64,000 nucleotides of DNA from SHWB01 sp050246875 (GCA_050246875.1 JBFWVF010000011.1:138056-202055), one strand, 5' to 3'. Counted from the first letter of the stretch, positions 8,205 through 16,973 are shown. The notes: generated by a model not told the origin, from the letters alone. Program-made: numbers and translations.

Positions 8205-10451
8205 TTGGCCCGCCGCCCCCGCAGCGTCCGCCCCGCCAGACCGGTTGCCGAGAAAGGCCGCGTGCCGTCGCGCGAGGAACTGGTCGCGTGGCTGGCCGCG
8301 CAGGGCAGCGAGGCGAGCCGGCGCGACCTCGCGCGCATCTTCGGCCTGCGCGGCACGCAGCGCGCCGAGCTGCGCGCGCTGCTGAAGGACCTGGAGGCCG
8401 ACGGCACGGTCGAGCGCGGCCGCTCGCGCCGCGTGCGGGCGCCGGGCGCGCCGCCCAATGTCGGCGTCATCGACGTCTTCGACATCGACGACGACGGCGA
8501 GCCGGTGGCCCATCCCGTCGACTGGCAGGGCGATGGCCCGCCGCCGCTGGTGCGCGTCGGCAAGCCGCTGGCGCGCATGGCCGATCCCGGCGTCGGCGAC
8601 CGGCTGCTGGCCCGCCTCGAACCGGCCGGCGAGAACGTCTGGGTGGCGCGGCCGCTGAAGCGGCTGGCCAAGGGCAAGGCGACCGTCCTCGGCCTCTTCC
8701 GCCGCAGCGGCGACGGCGGCCGCATCGAACCGGCCGAGCGCGGCGCGCGCCACGAGCTGCGCGTGGCGCCCGAGGACATCGGCGAGGCCGCCGACGGCGA
8801 CCTCGTGCTCGCCGAGGTGACGGGCGGACGGCAGTACGGCCTTGCCAGCGCGCGCATCGTCGAGCGCATCGGCCACCGCGACGACGCGCACGCAATCAGC
8901 CTGCTGGCCATCCACGCCGCGCACATCCCGGTCGACTTCGCGCCCGAGACGCTGGCCGAGGCGGCGGCGGCCCAGCCGGTGGGGCCGGCCGGCCGCGTCG
9001 ACCTGCGCGACATCCCGCTGGTCACCATCGACGGCGCCGACGCGCGCGACTTCGACGACGCCGTCTTCGCCGAACCCGACGACGACAAGGACAACCCCGG
9101 CGGCTGGCACCTGATCGTCGCCATCGCCGACGTCGCCTGGTACGTGCGGCCGGGCAGCGCACTCGACCGCGACGCCTACCTGCGCGGCAACTCGGTCTAC
9201 TTCCCCGACCGCGTCGTGCCGATGCTGCCCGAGGCGCTGTCGGCCGACCTCTGCTCGCTGCGCCCGCGCGAGGACCGCGCCTGCCTCGCCGCGCATCTGT
9301 GGATCGACGCCACCGGGCGCCTGAAGCGGCACCGCTTCGAGCGGGGCCTGATGCGCTCTGCCGCGCGGCTGACCTACGAGGCCGTGCAGCGCGCCCGCGA
9401 CAAGGGCCCGCAGGGCGAGGACGCGCACGTGCTGGAGCGCGTCATCGCGCCGCTCTATGCCGCCTTCGACGTGCTCGAGGCGGCGCGGAAGAAGCGCGGG
9501 GCGCTGGAGATCGACCTGCCCGAGCGCAAGGTGGTGTTCGACGCGCAGGGCGAGGTCGCGGCCGTCGCGCCGGTGGTGCGCCTCGACAGCCACCGGCTGA
9601 TCGAGGAGTTCATGATCACCGCCAACGTCGCCGCGGCGCGCGAGCTGGAGCGGCTGGCGCGGCCGTGCATGTACCGCGTCCACGACGCGCCCGACCCGGA
9701 GAAGGTCGAGGCGCTGCGCAAGACGCTCGCCACCTTCGGCGTCGACGCCGCGCGCGGCGACGCGAGCAAGCCCGTCTTCTTCAACCGCCTACTGGCGCGG
9801 CTGGCCGACCACCCACAGTTCCGCCTCGTCAACGAGCTGGTGCTGCGGGCCCAGATGCAGGCCGTCTACAGCCCCGAGAACATCGGCCATTTCGGCCTCG
9901 CGCTGCGCCGCTACGCGCACTTCACCTCGCCGATCCGCCGCTACGCCGACCTGCTGGTGCACCGCGCCCTGGTCGCCGGCCTGCATCTCGGCGCCGGCGC
10001 GCTGTCGGACAACGCCGGCGATTTCGCCGCCATCGGCGAGCACATCAGCCAGTGCGAGCGCCGCGCCGTCGGCGCCGAGCGCGACGCCATGAACCGCTAC
10101 CTCGCGCGCTGGCTCGAAGCCCGTGTCGGCGACAGCTTCTCGGGCACGGTGCGCGGCATGAGCCGCGCCGGCCTGTTCGTCGCCATCGCCGACGGCGCCA
10201 CCGACGGCTTCGTGCCCTTCGCGCGCATGCCGCGCGACCGCTGGGATCTCGACGAGGCCGGCGGCAGCATGACCGGGCGCAACACCGGCCAGGTCATCCG
10301 GCTGGGCGACCCCGTCGAGGTGCGCCTGGTCGAGGCCCAGGGCCTCACCGGCTCGGTGCTGCTCGAACTGCTCGATGCCGGCAGCGCCCCGGCGCGCGGC
10401 CGGCACCCCGCCCGTGGCGGCTTCCGCATGCCGAAGCGGCGGCGGCGGTAG
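8205..10451 (+). CDS. rnr: Ribonuclease R
   Basis: A 3'-5' exoribonuclease of the RNB family, 748 residues, which degrades structured RNA. It has an N-terminal winged-helix/cold-shock-like region (to about 200), the RNB catalytic core with the acidic motif IDGADARDFDDAV (D276-D285) binding Mg2+, and a C-terminal S1 RNA-binding domain (from about 640). The chosen start is a TTG four bases after the topA stop; no closer ATG fits the N-terminal homology. It probably shares the topA transcript. The short basic C-terminal end (KRRRR) is common in RNase R. Confidence 0.95.
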   Translation: MARRPRSVRPARPVAEKGRVPSREELVAWLAAQGSEASRRDLARIFGLRGTQRAELRALLKDLEADGTVERGRSRRVRAPGAPPNVGVIDVFDIDDDGEPVAHPVDWQGDGPPPLVRVGKPLARMADPGVGDRLLARLEPAGENVWVARPLKRLAKGKATVLGLFRRSGDGGRIEPAERGARHELRVAPEDIGEAADGDLVLAEVTGGRQYGLASARIVERIGHRDDAHAISLLAIHAAHIPVDFAPETLAEAAAAQPVGPAGRVDLRDIPLVTIDGADARDFDDAVFAEPDDDKDNPGGWHLIVAIADVAWYVRPGSALDRDAYLRGNSVYFPDRVVPMLPEALSADLCSLRPREDRACLAAHLWIDATGRLKRHRFERGLMRSAARLTYEAVQRARDKGPQGEDAHVLERVIAPLYAAFDVLEAARKKRGALEIDLPERKVVFDAQGEVAAVAPVVRLDSHRLIEEFMITANVAAARELERLARPCMYRVHDAPDPEKVEALRKTLATFGVDAARGDASKPVFFNRLLARLADHPQFRLVNELVLRAQMQAVYSPENIGHFGLALRRYAHFTSPIRRYADLLVHRALVAGLHLGAGALSDNAGDFAAIGEHISQCERRAVGAERDAMNRYLARWLEARVGDSFSGTVRGMSRAGLFVAIADGATDGFVPFARMPRDRWDLDEAGGSMTGRNTGQVIRLGDPVEVRLVEAQGLTGSVLLELLDAGSAPARGRHPARGGFRMPKRRRR

Positions 10452-10482
10452 CGCCCGCCGACGCGAAATGTCGCGAGGCCCC

Positions 10483-10513
10483 TTGCCGCGACCGCCCGAA
10501 AGGGGAATATATT
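10483..10513 (+). promoter_or_regulatory. Possible promoter for the S41 protease gene
   Basis: TTGCCG at 10483-10488 and TATATT at 10508-10513 form a sigma70-like pair, with a 19-base spacer that is longer than ideal. It is the only AT-rich stretch in the 95-base gap between rnr and the downstream gene. A start of transcription near 10520 would favour the ATG at 10547 as the translation start. Confidence 0.4.
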
Positions 10514-10546
10514 AGGCAAATGTGGGGTTTAGGGAATTCGGCTGAG

Positions 10547-12145
10547 ATGGTCGGTTGGTCCGTGTGGGGTCGCGGCGGCCCGGAGCGACGGCCGGGCGGC
10601 AGGGTCACGCTCGGCCTGCTGTGCGCGGCGCTGCTGCTGGCGAGCTGCGCCACCAGCCTGGCGCCGCCGCCGGGGCCGCAGCCGTGGAGCCCGGCCTACG
10701 CCACCGACGTCATCGACACGGGCTACCGCTACATCGCCGACCGCTACATCGAGCCGGTGTCGCTGCGCCGCTTCTCGCTGACCGGCCTCGAGGGCCTGAA
10801 GACCATCGATCCGGGCATCGCCATCAGCGACTCCGGGCGCTTCGTCGACCTCTCGATCGACGGCGTCCGCTTCGCCCATCTCAGCACCCCCGACGACAAC
10901 GATGCCGCCGGCTGGGCCGGCCTTACCGTCGCCGCCATCGACGCCGCGCGCACGCGCTCGACCAAGCTCGGCACGGCCGAGTCCGAGGCGCTGTTCGGCG
11001 CCGTGTTCGAGGCCGCGCTGGGGCGCCTCGATACCTTCTCGCGCTATGCCGGCGCCGAGCGGGCGCGCAACGCACGCGCACAGCGCATCGGCTTCGGCGG
11101 CATCGGCGTGTCGATCCGCATGGACGAAACCGAGGCGCGCGTCATGGAGGTGATCGCCGACACGCCCGCCGCCGAGGCCGGCGTCCTCGCCGACGACCGC
11201 GTCGTCGCCGTCGACGGCAAGCCGGTGGCGGGATGGACCCAGCAGACGCTGGTCGATGCGCTGCGCGGCGAGGTCGGCGCCCCCGTGCTGCTGACCCTGC
11301 GGCGCGCCGGCGTGCCGGACCTGCAGGTGCGGCTGGTGCGCCGCAAGATCGTGCCGGAAACCGTCCGCATCGAGCGGCGCGGGCCGCTGCCGGTGGTGCA
11401 GGTGACGAGCTTCAACCAGCGCACCGCCGAGACGCTGGCCGAACAGGTGAAAACGCTGCGCCGCGAGCAGGGCTCGGCGCTGCGTGGCCTCGTGCTCGAC
11501 CTGCGCGGCAATCCCGGCGGCCTGCTCGACCAGGCGGTCGAACTGGTCGACGTGTTCATCGACGACGGCGAGATCGTCGCCACGCGGGGCCGGCATCCGC
11601 GCAGCCAGCAGCGCTTCACCGCCACGTCGGGCGACGCGCTCGGCGGCCTGCCGCTGGTGGTGCTGGTCAACGGCGGCTCCGCCTCGGCCTCCGAGGTCGT
11701 GGCGGCGGCGCTGCAGGACCGCGGCCGCGGCGTCGTCGTCGGCACCAACTCCTACGGCAAGGGCACGGTGCAGACGGTGTTCCGCCTGCCCAACGACGGC
11801 GAGCTGACCGTCACCTGGTCGCGCCTGCATGCGCCCTCGGGCTACCGGCTCGACGGCCTCGGCGTGCTGCCGACGGTGTGCACCCACGGCGGCGGCCAAC
11901 TGGCCCTGTCGGGCGACCTCATGGCCGCCCTGCGCGGCGGCAATGTCGGCGCGCCGACCGAAGTGGTGCGCCAGTGGCACGCCACGACCGGCGTGCTGCC
12001 GGCCGACCTCGACCGCCTGCGCGGCACCTGCCCGGCCGACGGCGCGGCGCCGCAGACCGACCTCGAAGTCGCCCAGGCGCTGGTCGGCGACCCCGCCCTC
12101 TACGCCCGCGCCCTGCGCCAGGCCCAGGTGGCCGAGGCGCGCTGA
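10547..12145 (+). CDS. S41-family C-terminal processing peptidase, lipoprotein
   Basis: A 532-residue CtpA/Prc-like serine protease. A signal peptide ends in a lipobox (LLLASC), so the protein should be lipid-anchored on the periplasmic side. A PDZ domain (about 190-265, with GFGGIGVSIRM and GVLADDRVVAVDG) precedes the S41 core. The catalytic Ser-Lys dyad is visible as S380 in NGGSASASE and K405 in SYGKGTVQ, the same 25-residue spacing as in E. coli Prc. Such enzymes trim or degrade envelope proteins. An alternative in-frame ATG at 10520 has a poorer ribosome-binding site. No symbol is given because CtpA subtype cannot be assigned by eye. Confidence 0.88.
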   Translation: MVGWSVWGRGGPERRPGGRVTLGLLCAALLLASCATSLAPPPGPQPWSPAYATDVIDTGYRYIADRYIEPVSLRRFSLTGLEGLKTIDPGIAISDSGRFVDLSIDGVRFAHLSTPDDNDAAGWAGLTVAAIDAARTRSTKLGTAESEALFGAVFEAALGRLDTFSRYAGAERARNARAQRIGFGGIGVSIRMDETEARVMEVIADTPAAEAGVLADDRVVAVDGKPVAGWTQQTLVDALRGEVGAPVLLTLRRAGVPDLQVRLVRRKIVPETVRIERRGPLPVVQVTSFNQRTAETLAEQVKTLRREQGSALRGLVLDLRGNPGGLLDQAVELVDVFIDDGEIVATRGRHPRSQQRFTATSGDALGGLPLVVLVNGGSASASEVVAAALQDRGRGVVVGTNSYGKGTVQTVFRLPNDGELTVTWSRLHAPSGYRLDGLGVLPTVCTHGGGQLALSGDLMAALRGGNVGAPTEVVRQWHATTGVLPADLDRLRGTCPADGAAPQTDLEVAQALVGDPALYARALRQAQVAEAR

Positions 12146-12154
12146 GGGGCACCC

Positions 12155-12182
12155 TTGACAGGCGGGCGCCGGCGGCTATGGT
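12155..12182 (+). promoter_or_regulatory. Sigma70-type promoter of rpmG
   Basis: TTGACA at 12155-12160 and TATGGT at 12177-12182 with a 16-base spacer, just after the protease stop codon and about 37 bases before the rpmG ATG. The perfect -35 hexamer in GC-rich DNA makes this the clearest promoter in the window. Confidence 0.7.
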
Positions 12183-12218
12183 GCCGGCCCGCACAATTCG
12201 CGCGATGGAGCGCCACCG

Positions 12219-12386
12219 ATGGCGAAGCCGGCGACAGTCCTGGTCAAGCTCGTGTCCACTGCGGACACCGGCTACTACTATGTGGCCAAGAAGAATCCGC
12301 GCAAGAAGCCGGAGAAGATCGAGCTGAAGAAGTTCGACCCGAAGGCGCGCAAGCACGTCCTCTTCAAGGAAGAGAAGCTCAAGTAG
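12219..12386 (+). CDS. rpmG: 50S ribosomal protein L33
   Basis: A 55-residue basic protein: MAKPATVLVKLVSTADTGYY, then VAKKNPRKKPEKIELKKFDP and a tail ending EEKLK. This is the L33 family at its normal length. It lacks the four zinc-binding cysteines found in some L33 forms, so it is the zinc-independent type. It has its own promoter (12155-12182) and a rho-independent terminator just downstream, so it is a single-gene unit. Its position between the rnr region and divK matches the alphaproteobacterial order. Confidence 0.95.
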   Translation: MAKPATVLVKLVSTADTGYYYVAKKNPRKKPEKIELKKFDPKARKHVLFKEEKLK

Positions 12387-12414
12387 CTTCCCTTTCGGGC
12401 ACACGACGACCCGG

Positions 12415-12439
12415 CGGGCCGCCTTCGCGCGGCCCGTTT
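12415..12439 (+). terminator. Rho-independent terminator of rpmG
   Basis: CGGGCCGC (12415-12422) and GCGGCCCG (12429-12436) are exact reverse complements, an 8-bp GC stem with a 6-base loop (CTTCGC), followed by TTT. It lies 28 bases after the rpmG stop codon. The T-run is short. Confidence 0.7.
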
Positions 12440-12520
12440 GCGTTGGTGCATCCGCAGCGGTGCATCGGGCGGATGGAACCCTTCGCCCATCCGTCGCCAC
12501 CGCGATCCGACAAGGGGTTC

Positions 12521-12710
12521 TCCTCTCCCAAAGGGAGAGGGCTCGCCGTCTTGGCGAGCGCAGCGAGCCTTAGTCGGCGAGGGTGAGGGGTTACGGTCGT
12601 CAAGACAAAGCTCCAGCCGCGTAACCCCTCACCCTTCCGTCGTAGGCGCTTCGGGCGCCTTGCGCCCTGCAGCACCAACGTCGGAATCCCTCTCCCTATG
12701 GGAGAGGAGG
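12521..12710. repeat. REP/BIME-like palindromic repeat, family A, copy 1
   Basis: Fills most of the 346-base gap between rpmG and divK. A left arm (hairpin CCTCTCCCAAAGGGAGAGG, then a GGCGAGCGCAGCGAGCC stretch and GGGTGAGGGGTTACGG) is followed by an inverted right arm (GTAACCCCTCACCC, then CCCTCTCCCTATGGGAGAGG). The whole can fold into one long imperfect hairpin. Four related copies lie elsewhere in the window. No coding potential was recognised in this gap. Confidence 0.8.
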
Positions 12711-12732
12711 AAAAGAATGAGCGGAAGCTGCG

Positions 12733-13098
12733 TCAGCGCAGGAAGCTGGAGACCGTCTCGAGGAAGCGCGTTACCGAGATCGGCTTGGCAATGTAGGCCT
12801 CGCAGCCGCCCTGGCGGATCTTCTCCTCGTCGCCCTTCATGGCGAAGGCCGTGACGGCGATCACCGGGATGGCGCGCAGGTCGGAATCCTCCTTGAGGCG
12901 CTTGGTCACCTCGAGGCCCGATATCTCGGGAAGCTGGATGTCCATCAGGATGAGGTCCGGACGATGCTCGCGCGCGAGCTTCAGGGCTTCGAGCCCGTCG
13001 CGCGTCTGCAGGGTGTCGTAGCCCTGCGCCTCCAGCAGATCGTGGAAGAGCTTCATGTTGAGTTCGTTGTCTTCCACGATCAGGACGGTTTTCGCCAT
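12733..13098 (-). CDS. divK: Single-domain response regulator DivK
   Basis: A 121-residue receiver domain with no output domain. The phosphoacceptor is D53 (LMDIQLP), with acidic E9/D10, T83 and K105 (AKPISV) in their usual places. Segments VEDNELNMKLFHDLLEAQGY and FAMKGDEEKIRQGGCEAYI are hallmarks of DivK, which in alphaproteobacteria relays signals to the DivJ/PleC-DivL-CckA-CtrA cell-cycle network. The ATG at 13098 has a GGGAGAGGG ribosome-binding site. In relatives divK is usually followed by pleD; here family A repeat sequence and rpmG follow instead. Confidence 0.93.
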   Translation of the reverse strand: MAKTVLIVEDNELNMKLFHDLLEAQGYDTLQTRDGLEALKLAREHRPDLILMDIQLPEISGLEVTKRLKEDSDLRAIPVIAVTAFAMKGDEEKIRQGGCEAYIAKPISVTRFLETVSSFLR

Positions 13099-13249
13099 GA
13101 ATGCCCTCTCCCGGCGCGCTCCGGGAGCCCCAGCCGGCTGACCCACCTCGGGCTACCATAGACCATCGACGCCCGGCCGCACACGCATCGTTGCGCCGCG
13201 GCCGGCGCGGCCCGAGACTGCCGGCGACGGCACCACAGCCCGTGATTCC

Positions 13250-14158
13250 ATGCGCATCGGCGTCGACCTCGGCGGCACCAAGACGGAGATCGTGGCCCTC
13301 GGCGATGACGGCGCCGCGCTCGACGGCGCCCGCGTGGCGAGCCCGCAGGGCGACTACGCGGCGACCGTTGCCACCATCGCCGGCCTCGTCGCCGCCTGCG
13401 AGGCGCGCACCGGCCGGCACGGCACGGTCGGCGTCGGCATCCCGGGCGTCGTCGACCCCGACAGCGGCACCGTACGCGGCGCCAACTCGACCTGGCTCAA
13501 CGGCCGGCCGCTCGGCCGCGACCTCGCCGCCGCGCTCGGCCGCGAGGTGCGGCTGGCCAACGACGCCAACTGCTTCGCCGTGTCGGAGGCGGCGGACGGC
13601 GCCGGCGCCGGCGCGCGCTGCGTCTTCGGCGTCATCGTCGGCACCGGCTGCGGCGCCGGCATCGTCGTCGACGGCCGGCCGCTGACCGGGCGCCACGCCA
13701 TCGCCGGGGAATGGGGCCACAATCCCCTGCCGGCACCGCTGCCCGGCGAACTGCCGGGGCCGGCCTGCTGGTGCGGCAAGCACGGCTGCGTCGAGACCTG
13801 GCTGTCCGGACCGGCGCTGGCACGCGATTTCCACGCCGCCAGCGGCCGGGCGGAGACCGCCGACCGCATCGCGGCACTGGCCGAGGCCGGCGACGCCGAC
13901 GCCACTGCGGCGCTGGCGCGCTACGAGGACCGCATGGCCCGCGCGCTCGCCGTCGTCGTCAACCTGCTCGACCCCGACGTCATCGTGCTGGGCGGCGGGC
14001 TGTCGCGCGTGGCGCGGCTCTACCGCAACGTCCCGGCTCTGGTCGCGCCGCACCTCTTCACCTTCGCCGCCGACGCCGGCATCACGCTGGTGCCACCCCG
14101 CCACGGCGACGCCAGCGGCGTGCGCGGCGCGGCCTGGCTGTGGCCGGTGGGATCATGA
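13250..14158 (+). CDS. ROK-family sugar kinase
   Basis: A 302-residue kinase of the ROK family (fructokinase, glucokinase or N-acetylhexosamine kinase type). It has the ATP phosphate-binding DLGGTK at 6-11, the catalytic aspartate D105 in NDANCF, the GTGCGAGIV loop (about 131-139), and the family zinc site H157 with C173, C175 and C180 in CWCGKHGCVE. The sugar specificity cannot be assigned. Its stop overlaps the dinB start by four bases (ATGA), so the two are probably co-translated, although their functions look unrelated. Confidence 0.9.
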   Translation: MRIGVDLGGTKTEIVALGDDGAALDGARVASPQGDYAATVATIAGLVAACEARTGRHGTVGVGIPGVVDPDSGTVRGANSTWLNGRPLGRDLAAALGREVRLANDANCFAVSEAADGAGAGARCVFGVIVGTGCGAGIVVDGRPLTGRHAIAGEWGHNPLPAPLPGELPGPACWCGKHGCVETWLSGPALARDFHAASGRAETADRIAALAEAGDADATAALARYEDRMARALAVVVNLLDPDVIVLGGGLSRVARLYRNVPALVAPHLFTFAADAGITLVPPRHGDASGVRGAAWLWPVGS

Positions 14159-15483
14159 GCGCCGACACGGCCGGCCTCTGCCGCGACTGCGCCGCACCGG
14201 TGGCGGCTGGCGGGCGGCGCTGCGCGGCCTGTCATTCGCCGCGCATCGTGCGTCATGGCGAACTCAATGCGCTGGCCATCGCGCACATCGACTGCGACGC
14301 GTTCTACGCTGCCATCGAGAAGCGCGATGACCCGGCCCTGCGCGAGAAGCCGGTGATCGTCGGCGGCGGCCGGCGCGGTGTCGTCTCGGCGGCCTGCTAC
14401 ATCGCCCGCATCCACGGCGTGCATTCGGCGATGCCGATGTTCGAGGCCCTGCGCCTGTGTCCCGGTGCCACCGTCATCCGCCCCGACATGGCGAAATACG
14501 TCGCCGTCGGCCGCCAGGTGCGGGCGCTGATGGAGGCGACGACGCCGCTGGTCGAGCCATTGTCGATCGACGAGGCCTTCCTCGACCTGACCGGCACGCA
14601 GCGCCTGCACGGCGCGCCGCCGGCGGCGACCCTGATCCGCCTCGCGCGCCGCATCGAGGCCGAGATTGGCGTCACCGTGTCGATCGGCCTCAGCTACAAC
14701 AAGTTCCTCGCCAAACTGGCCTCCGACCTCGACAAGCCGCGCGGCTTCGCCGTGCTCGGGCGCGGCGACGCCCCCGCCTTCCTCGACCGCCTGCCGGTGT
14801 CGCGCCTGTGGGGCGTCGGCGCCGCGCTGCACGGGCGCCTGACGGCGGACGGCATCCGCACGGTGGGCCAGTTGCGCGGCCGCGAGGAAAAGGCGCTGGT
14901 CGCCCGCTACGGGGCGATCGGCAGCCGGCTGTGGCACTTCGCGCGCGGCGAGGATGCCCGCCGGGTGAACCCGCGCGAGCCGGCGCGCAGCCTCTCGGCC
15001 GAGACCACCTTCGAGGACGACCTCGCCGGCGCCGAACTGCTGCGCCAGCGCCTGTGGCCGCTGGCGGAAAAGGTCGCCGACCGGCTGAAGGCCGCCGGGC
15101 TGGCCGGACGCACCGTGACGCTGAAGCTCAAGACGGCGCGCTTCAAGCTGATCACAAGGCGGGCCAGCCTGCCGGCGCCGACGCGCCTCGCCGATACGTT
15201 GTGGCGGACCGCCGTGCCGCTGCTCGACCGCGCGCTGGCCGACCTGCCGGCGGACACGACCTTCCGGCTGATCGGCGTCGGCGCCAGCGGCCTCGGCCCG
15301 GCCGAGGCGGCCGACCCGACCGACCTCGCCGACCCCGACGGCGGCCGGCGGCGCCAGGTCGAGGAAGCGATCGACGCCGTCCGGGCGCGGCTTGGACGCG
15401 GCGCCATCCGCCGCGGCCGCGGCCTCAGCGGCAGTCCGGGCGCGAAAGCCCCTCGATCCGGGAAAGACGGGCGACCAGGCTGA
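14155..15483 (+). CDS. dinB: DNA polymerase IV (Y-family) with N-terminal zinc-ribbon-like extension
   Basis: A translesion polymerase of 442 residues. Catalytic acidic residues are D46 and D48 in HIDCDAFY and D139-E140 in SIDEAF; the YNKFLAKLASDLDKP, helix-hairpin-helix (WGVGAALHGRL) and little-finger regions follow in order. Before the polymerase, residues 1-35 carry C9-x2-C12 and C23-x2-C26, a four-cysteine zinc-ribbon-like knuckle absent from E. coli DinB. The start overlaps the ROK kinase stop (ATGA). The last 59 bases overlap the convergent eipB gene on the other strand. Confidence 0.94.
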   Translation: MSADTAGLCRDCAAPVAAGGRRCAACHSPRIVRHGELNALAIAHIDCDAFYAAIEKRDDPALREKPVIVGGGRRGVVSAACYIARIHGVHSAMPMFEALRLCPGATVIRPDMAKYVAVGRQVRALMEATTPLVEPLSIDEAFLDLTGTQRLHGAPPAATLIRLARRIEAEIGVTVSIGLSYNKFLAKLASDLDKPRGFAVLGRGDAPAFLDRLPVSRLWGVGAALHGRLTADGIRTVGQLRGREEKALVARYGAIGSRLWHFARGEDARRVNPREPARSLSAETTFEDDLAGAELLRQRLWPLAEKVADRLKAAGLAGRTVTLKLKTARFKLITRRASLPAPTRLADTLWRTAVPLLDRALADLPADTTFRLIGVGASGLGPAEAADPTDLADPDGGRRRQVEEAIDAVRARLGRGAIRRGRGLSGSPGAKAPRSGKDGRPG

Positions 15484-16249
15484 ATTCGCCATAGTCGAAG
15501 ACGAACTCGCGCACGACGCCGTTGTCCTGCAGCTTGGCCGACATCTCGAAGTCGGGCTCGGCGACGCCGCTGTCGTGCTCGAAGAAGGCGATGCGAATCG
15601 GCCACCACGGGTGCCCCAACACTCCCTCGTCGGCCGCCGCCGCCGGCTGCGCCTCGCCGAGCACCAGCGCGCTGGCGAGGAACGGGCTCTTGTCGGGGCG
15701 CGGCCCGTCGAAGAAGGGCACGGTGAGCTGGCGCTCGCCGCGCGCCGCCGCGGCGACGAGGGCGCGGGTGTGCTGGATGGGAAACATGGTGCCTTCCGGC
15801 AACGACACCGTGGTGTCGGACGGGTCGCTGTAGCTGACGCTGCCGGCGGCCGCGGCGCCGTCGCGCCGCACGGTGCCCTGGTAGCGCTCGGCCTCGCCGC
15901 CGCCATGCGTCGTGCGCGAGGTGAAGCGGTAGGCCGTGCCGTCGGTGCTCTCGAAGCTCGACATGGTGAGATCGGTGTCGAGCTTCTCGCCCTCGTCGGT
16001 CTCGAGCACCATGCGGAGCCGCTGGACGGCCACCCAGCCCTCGCAGGACAGCGACCATTCGGCCGTCATGGCGCCGGTGGCCCCGATGACGTTGGAGCGA
16101 CCGAAGGCATTGGCCAGCGACAGCTCGTAGAAGGCGCGGTACGGCGCAAGGTCAACGGCGGCGGCCGGCCGATCCACGGCGGCGCCGGCAACGACGGCGG
16201 CGACGATCAATACTGCGCGGCCCGCCGACCGCCGCAACCCGAACGACAT
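15425..16249 (-). CDS. eipB: EipB-like periplasmic cell-envelope integrity protein (DUF1849)
   Basis: A 274-residue secreted protein matching the DUF1849/EipB family, whose Brucella member is a periplasmic beta-spiral protein needed for envelope integrity. A signal peptide (to about residue 32, ending AAAVDLAPYR) starts from the ATG at 16249, which has an AGGGG ribosome-binding site; a GTG lies 21 bases upstream. Family hallmarks are the LAPYRAFYELSLA start of the mature protein, one cysteine in WSLSCEGW and one three codons before the stop (PDCR), the pair that forms the conserved disulfide in EipB. The 3' end overlaps dinB. Confidence 0.85.
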   Translation of the reverse strand: MSFGLRRSAGRAVLIVAAVVAGAAVDRPAAAVDLAPYRAFYELSLANAFGRSNVIGATGAMTAEWSLSCEGWVAVQRLRMVLETDEGEKLDTDLTMSSFESTDGTAYRFTSRTTHGGGEAERYQGTVRRDGAAAAGSVSYSDPSDTTVSLPEGTMFPIQHTRALVAAAARGERQLTVPFFDGPRPDKSPFLASALVLGEAQPAAAADEGVLGHPWWPIRIAFFEHDSGVAEPDFEMSAKLQDNGVVREFVFDYGEFSLVARLSRIEGLSRPDCR

Positions 16250-16339
16250 GCGCACTGCCCCTGACGACACGCGTCCCGCGATGACGGGCCGCTCCGGGAG
16301 TTAATGTGGGACGTTCCGGCCGGCGCGGCAATGCGCCGT

Positions 16340-16840
16340 TCAGCGCGCCAGCGCGGCGACCTGGCCGAGGGTGACGAATTCGGTCGGCTTCGCCTGCGGA
16401 ATCGCCGCGGCCAGGCTGTCGCCCGCGGCCTGCCAGCCGGACGGCTTGGGCAACGGACGCGCGGCATCGAGGGCCAGCATCGGCGGCGCGGGCTTGGGCA
16501 GCGGCCGGGCCGTCGCGAGCGACGCCGAAGCGGGTTCGACCTGCGGGAGCGGCGGCAGTTCGGCGACGGTCACCGGCTCGCGCACGGTCGGCCCGTCGCG
16601 TTCGACGACATCGTCGATATCGGGTGCGGCGTCGTGGCAGATCTCGTCGCCGTCGAAGGCACGCAGCAGCGCGCAATCGCGCTCGGTGACCGTCGAAATG
16701 GCGTGATCGGTGGCCGACTTGCCGCTGAAGAGGTAACTCAGGCCGTCGATGGCGTAGCTGGCGAGGTTGTACTCGAGAGGCAATGCGCAACCGCCGAGCA
16801 ACGTCGGCAAGAGCAACAGAACCCCGAGCCGCACCCTCAT
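16340..16840 (-). CDS. Hypothetical lipoprotein, paralogue 1
   Basis: A 166-residue protein with a lipoprotein signal (MRVRLGVLLLLPTLLGGCAL, lipobox LGGC), so it is probably membrane-anchored in the periplasm. The following 45 residues contain YAIDGLSYLFSGKSATDH, ERDCALLRAF and EICHD, closely shared with the next gene. The C-terminal half is Pro/Ala-rich with repeated ARPLPKP motifs and looks disordered. No function is recognised. The ATG at 16840 is preceded by AGGGGG. Confidence 0.75.
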   Translation of the reverse strand: MRVRLGVLLLLPTLLGGCALPLEYNLASYAIDGLSYLFSGKSATDHAISTVTERDCALLRAFDGDEICHDAAPDIDDVVERDGPTVREPVTVAELPPLPQVEPASASLATARPLPKPAPPMLALDAARPLPKPSGWQAAGDSLAAAIPQAKPTEFVTLGQVAALAR

Positions 16841-16973
16841 GGACGCCCCCTGCGCCACCCCGTACCGAAAAGAGTGAAGTATTCAAAATGATTTGCCCAG
16901 CACTTTCGCATAACGCTTCAGGGAAGCGCGCCAAGTTGCGAAAATTGCGTGCGCGACTCGCAGCGCCGGCAAG

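Noticed and set aside
4139..9124. Very long open frames opposite topA, dprA and rnr (hundreds of residues each)
   Set aside because: They are rich in Arg/Ala/Gly/His with no family motifs and lie opposite genes with clear catalytic residues. Such frames arise from strong GC bias at third positions.
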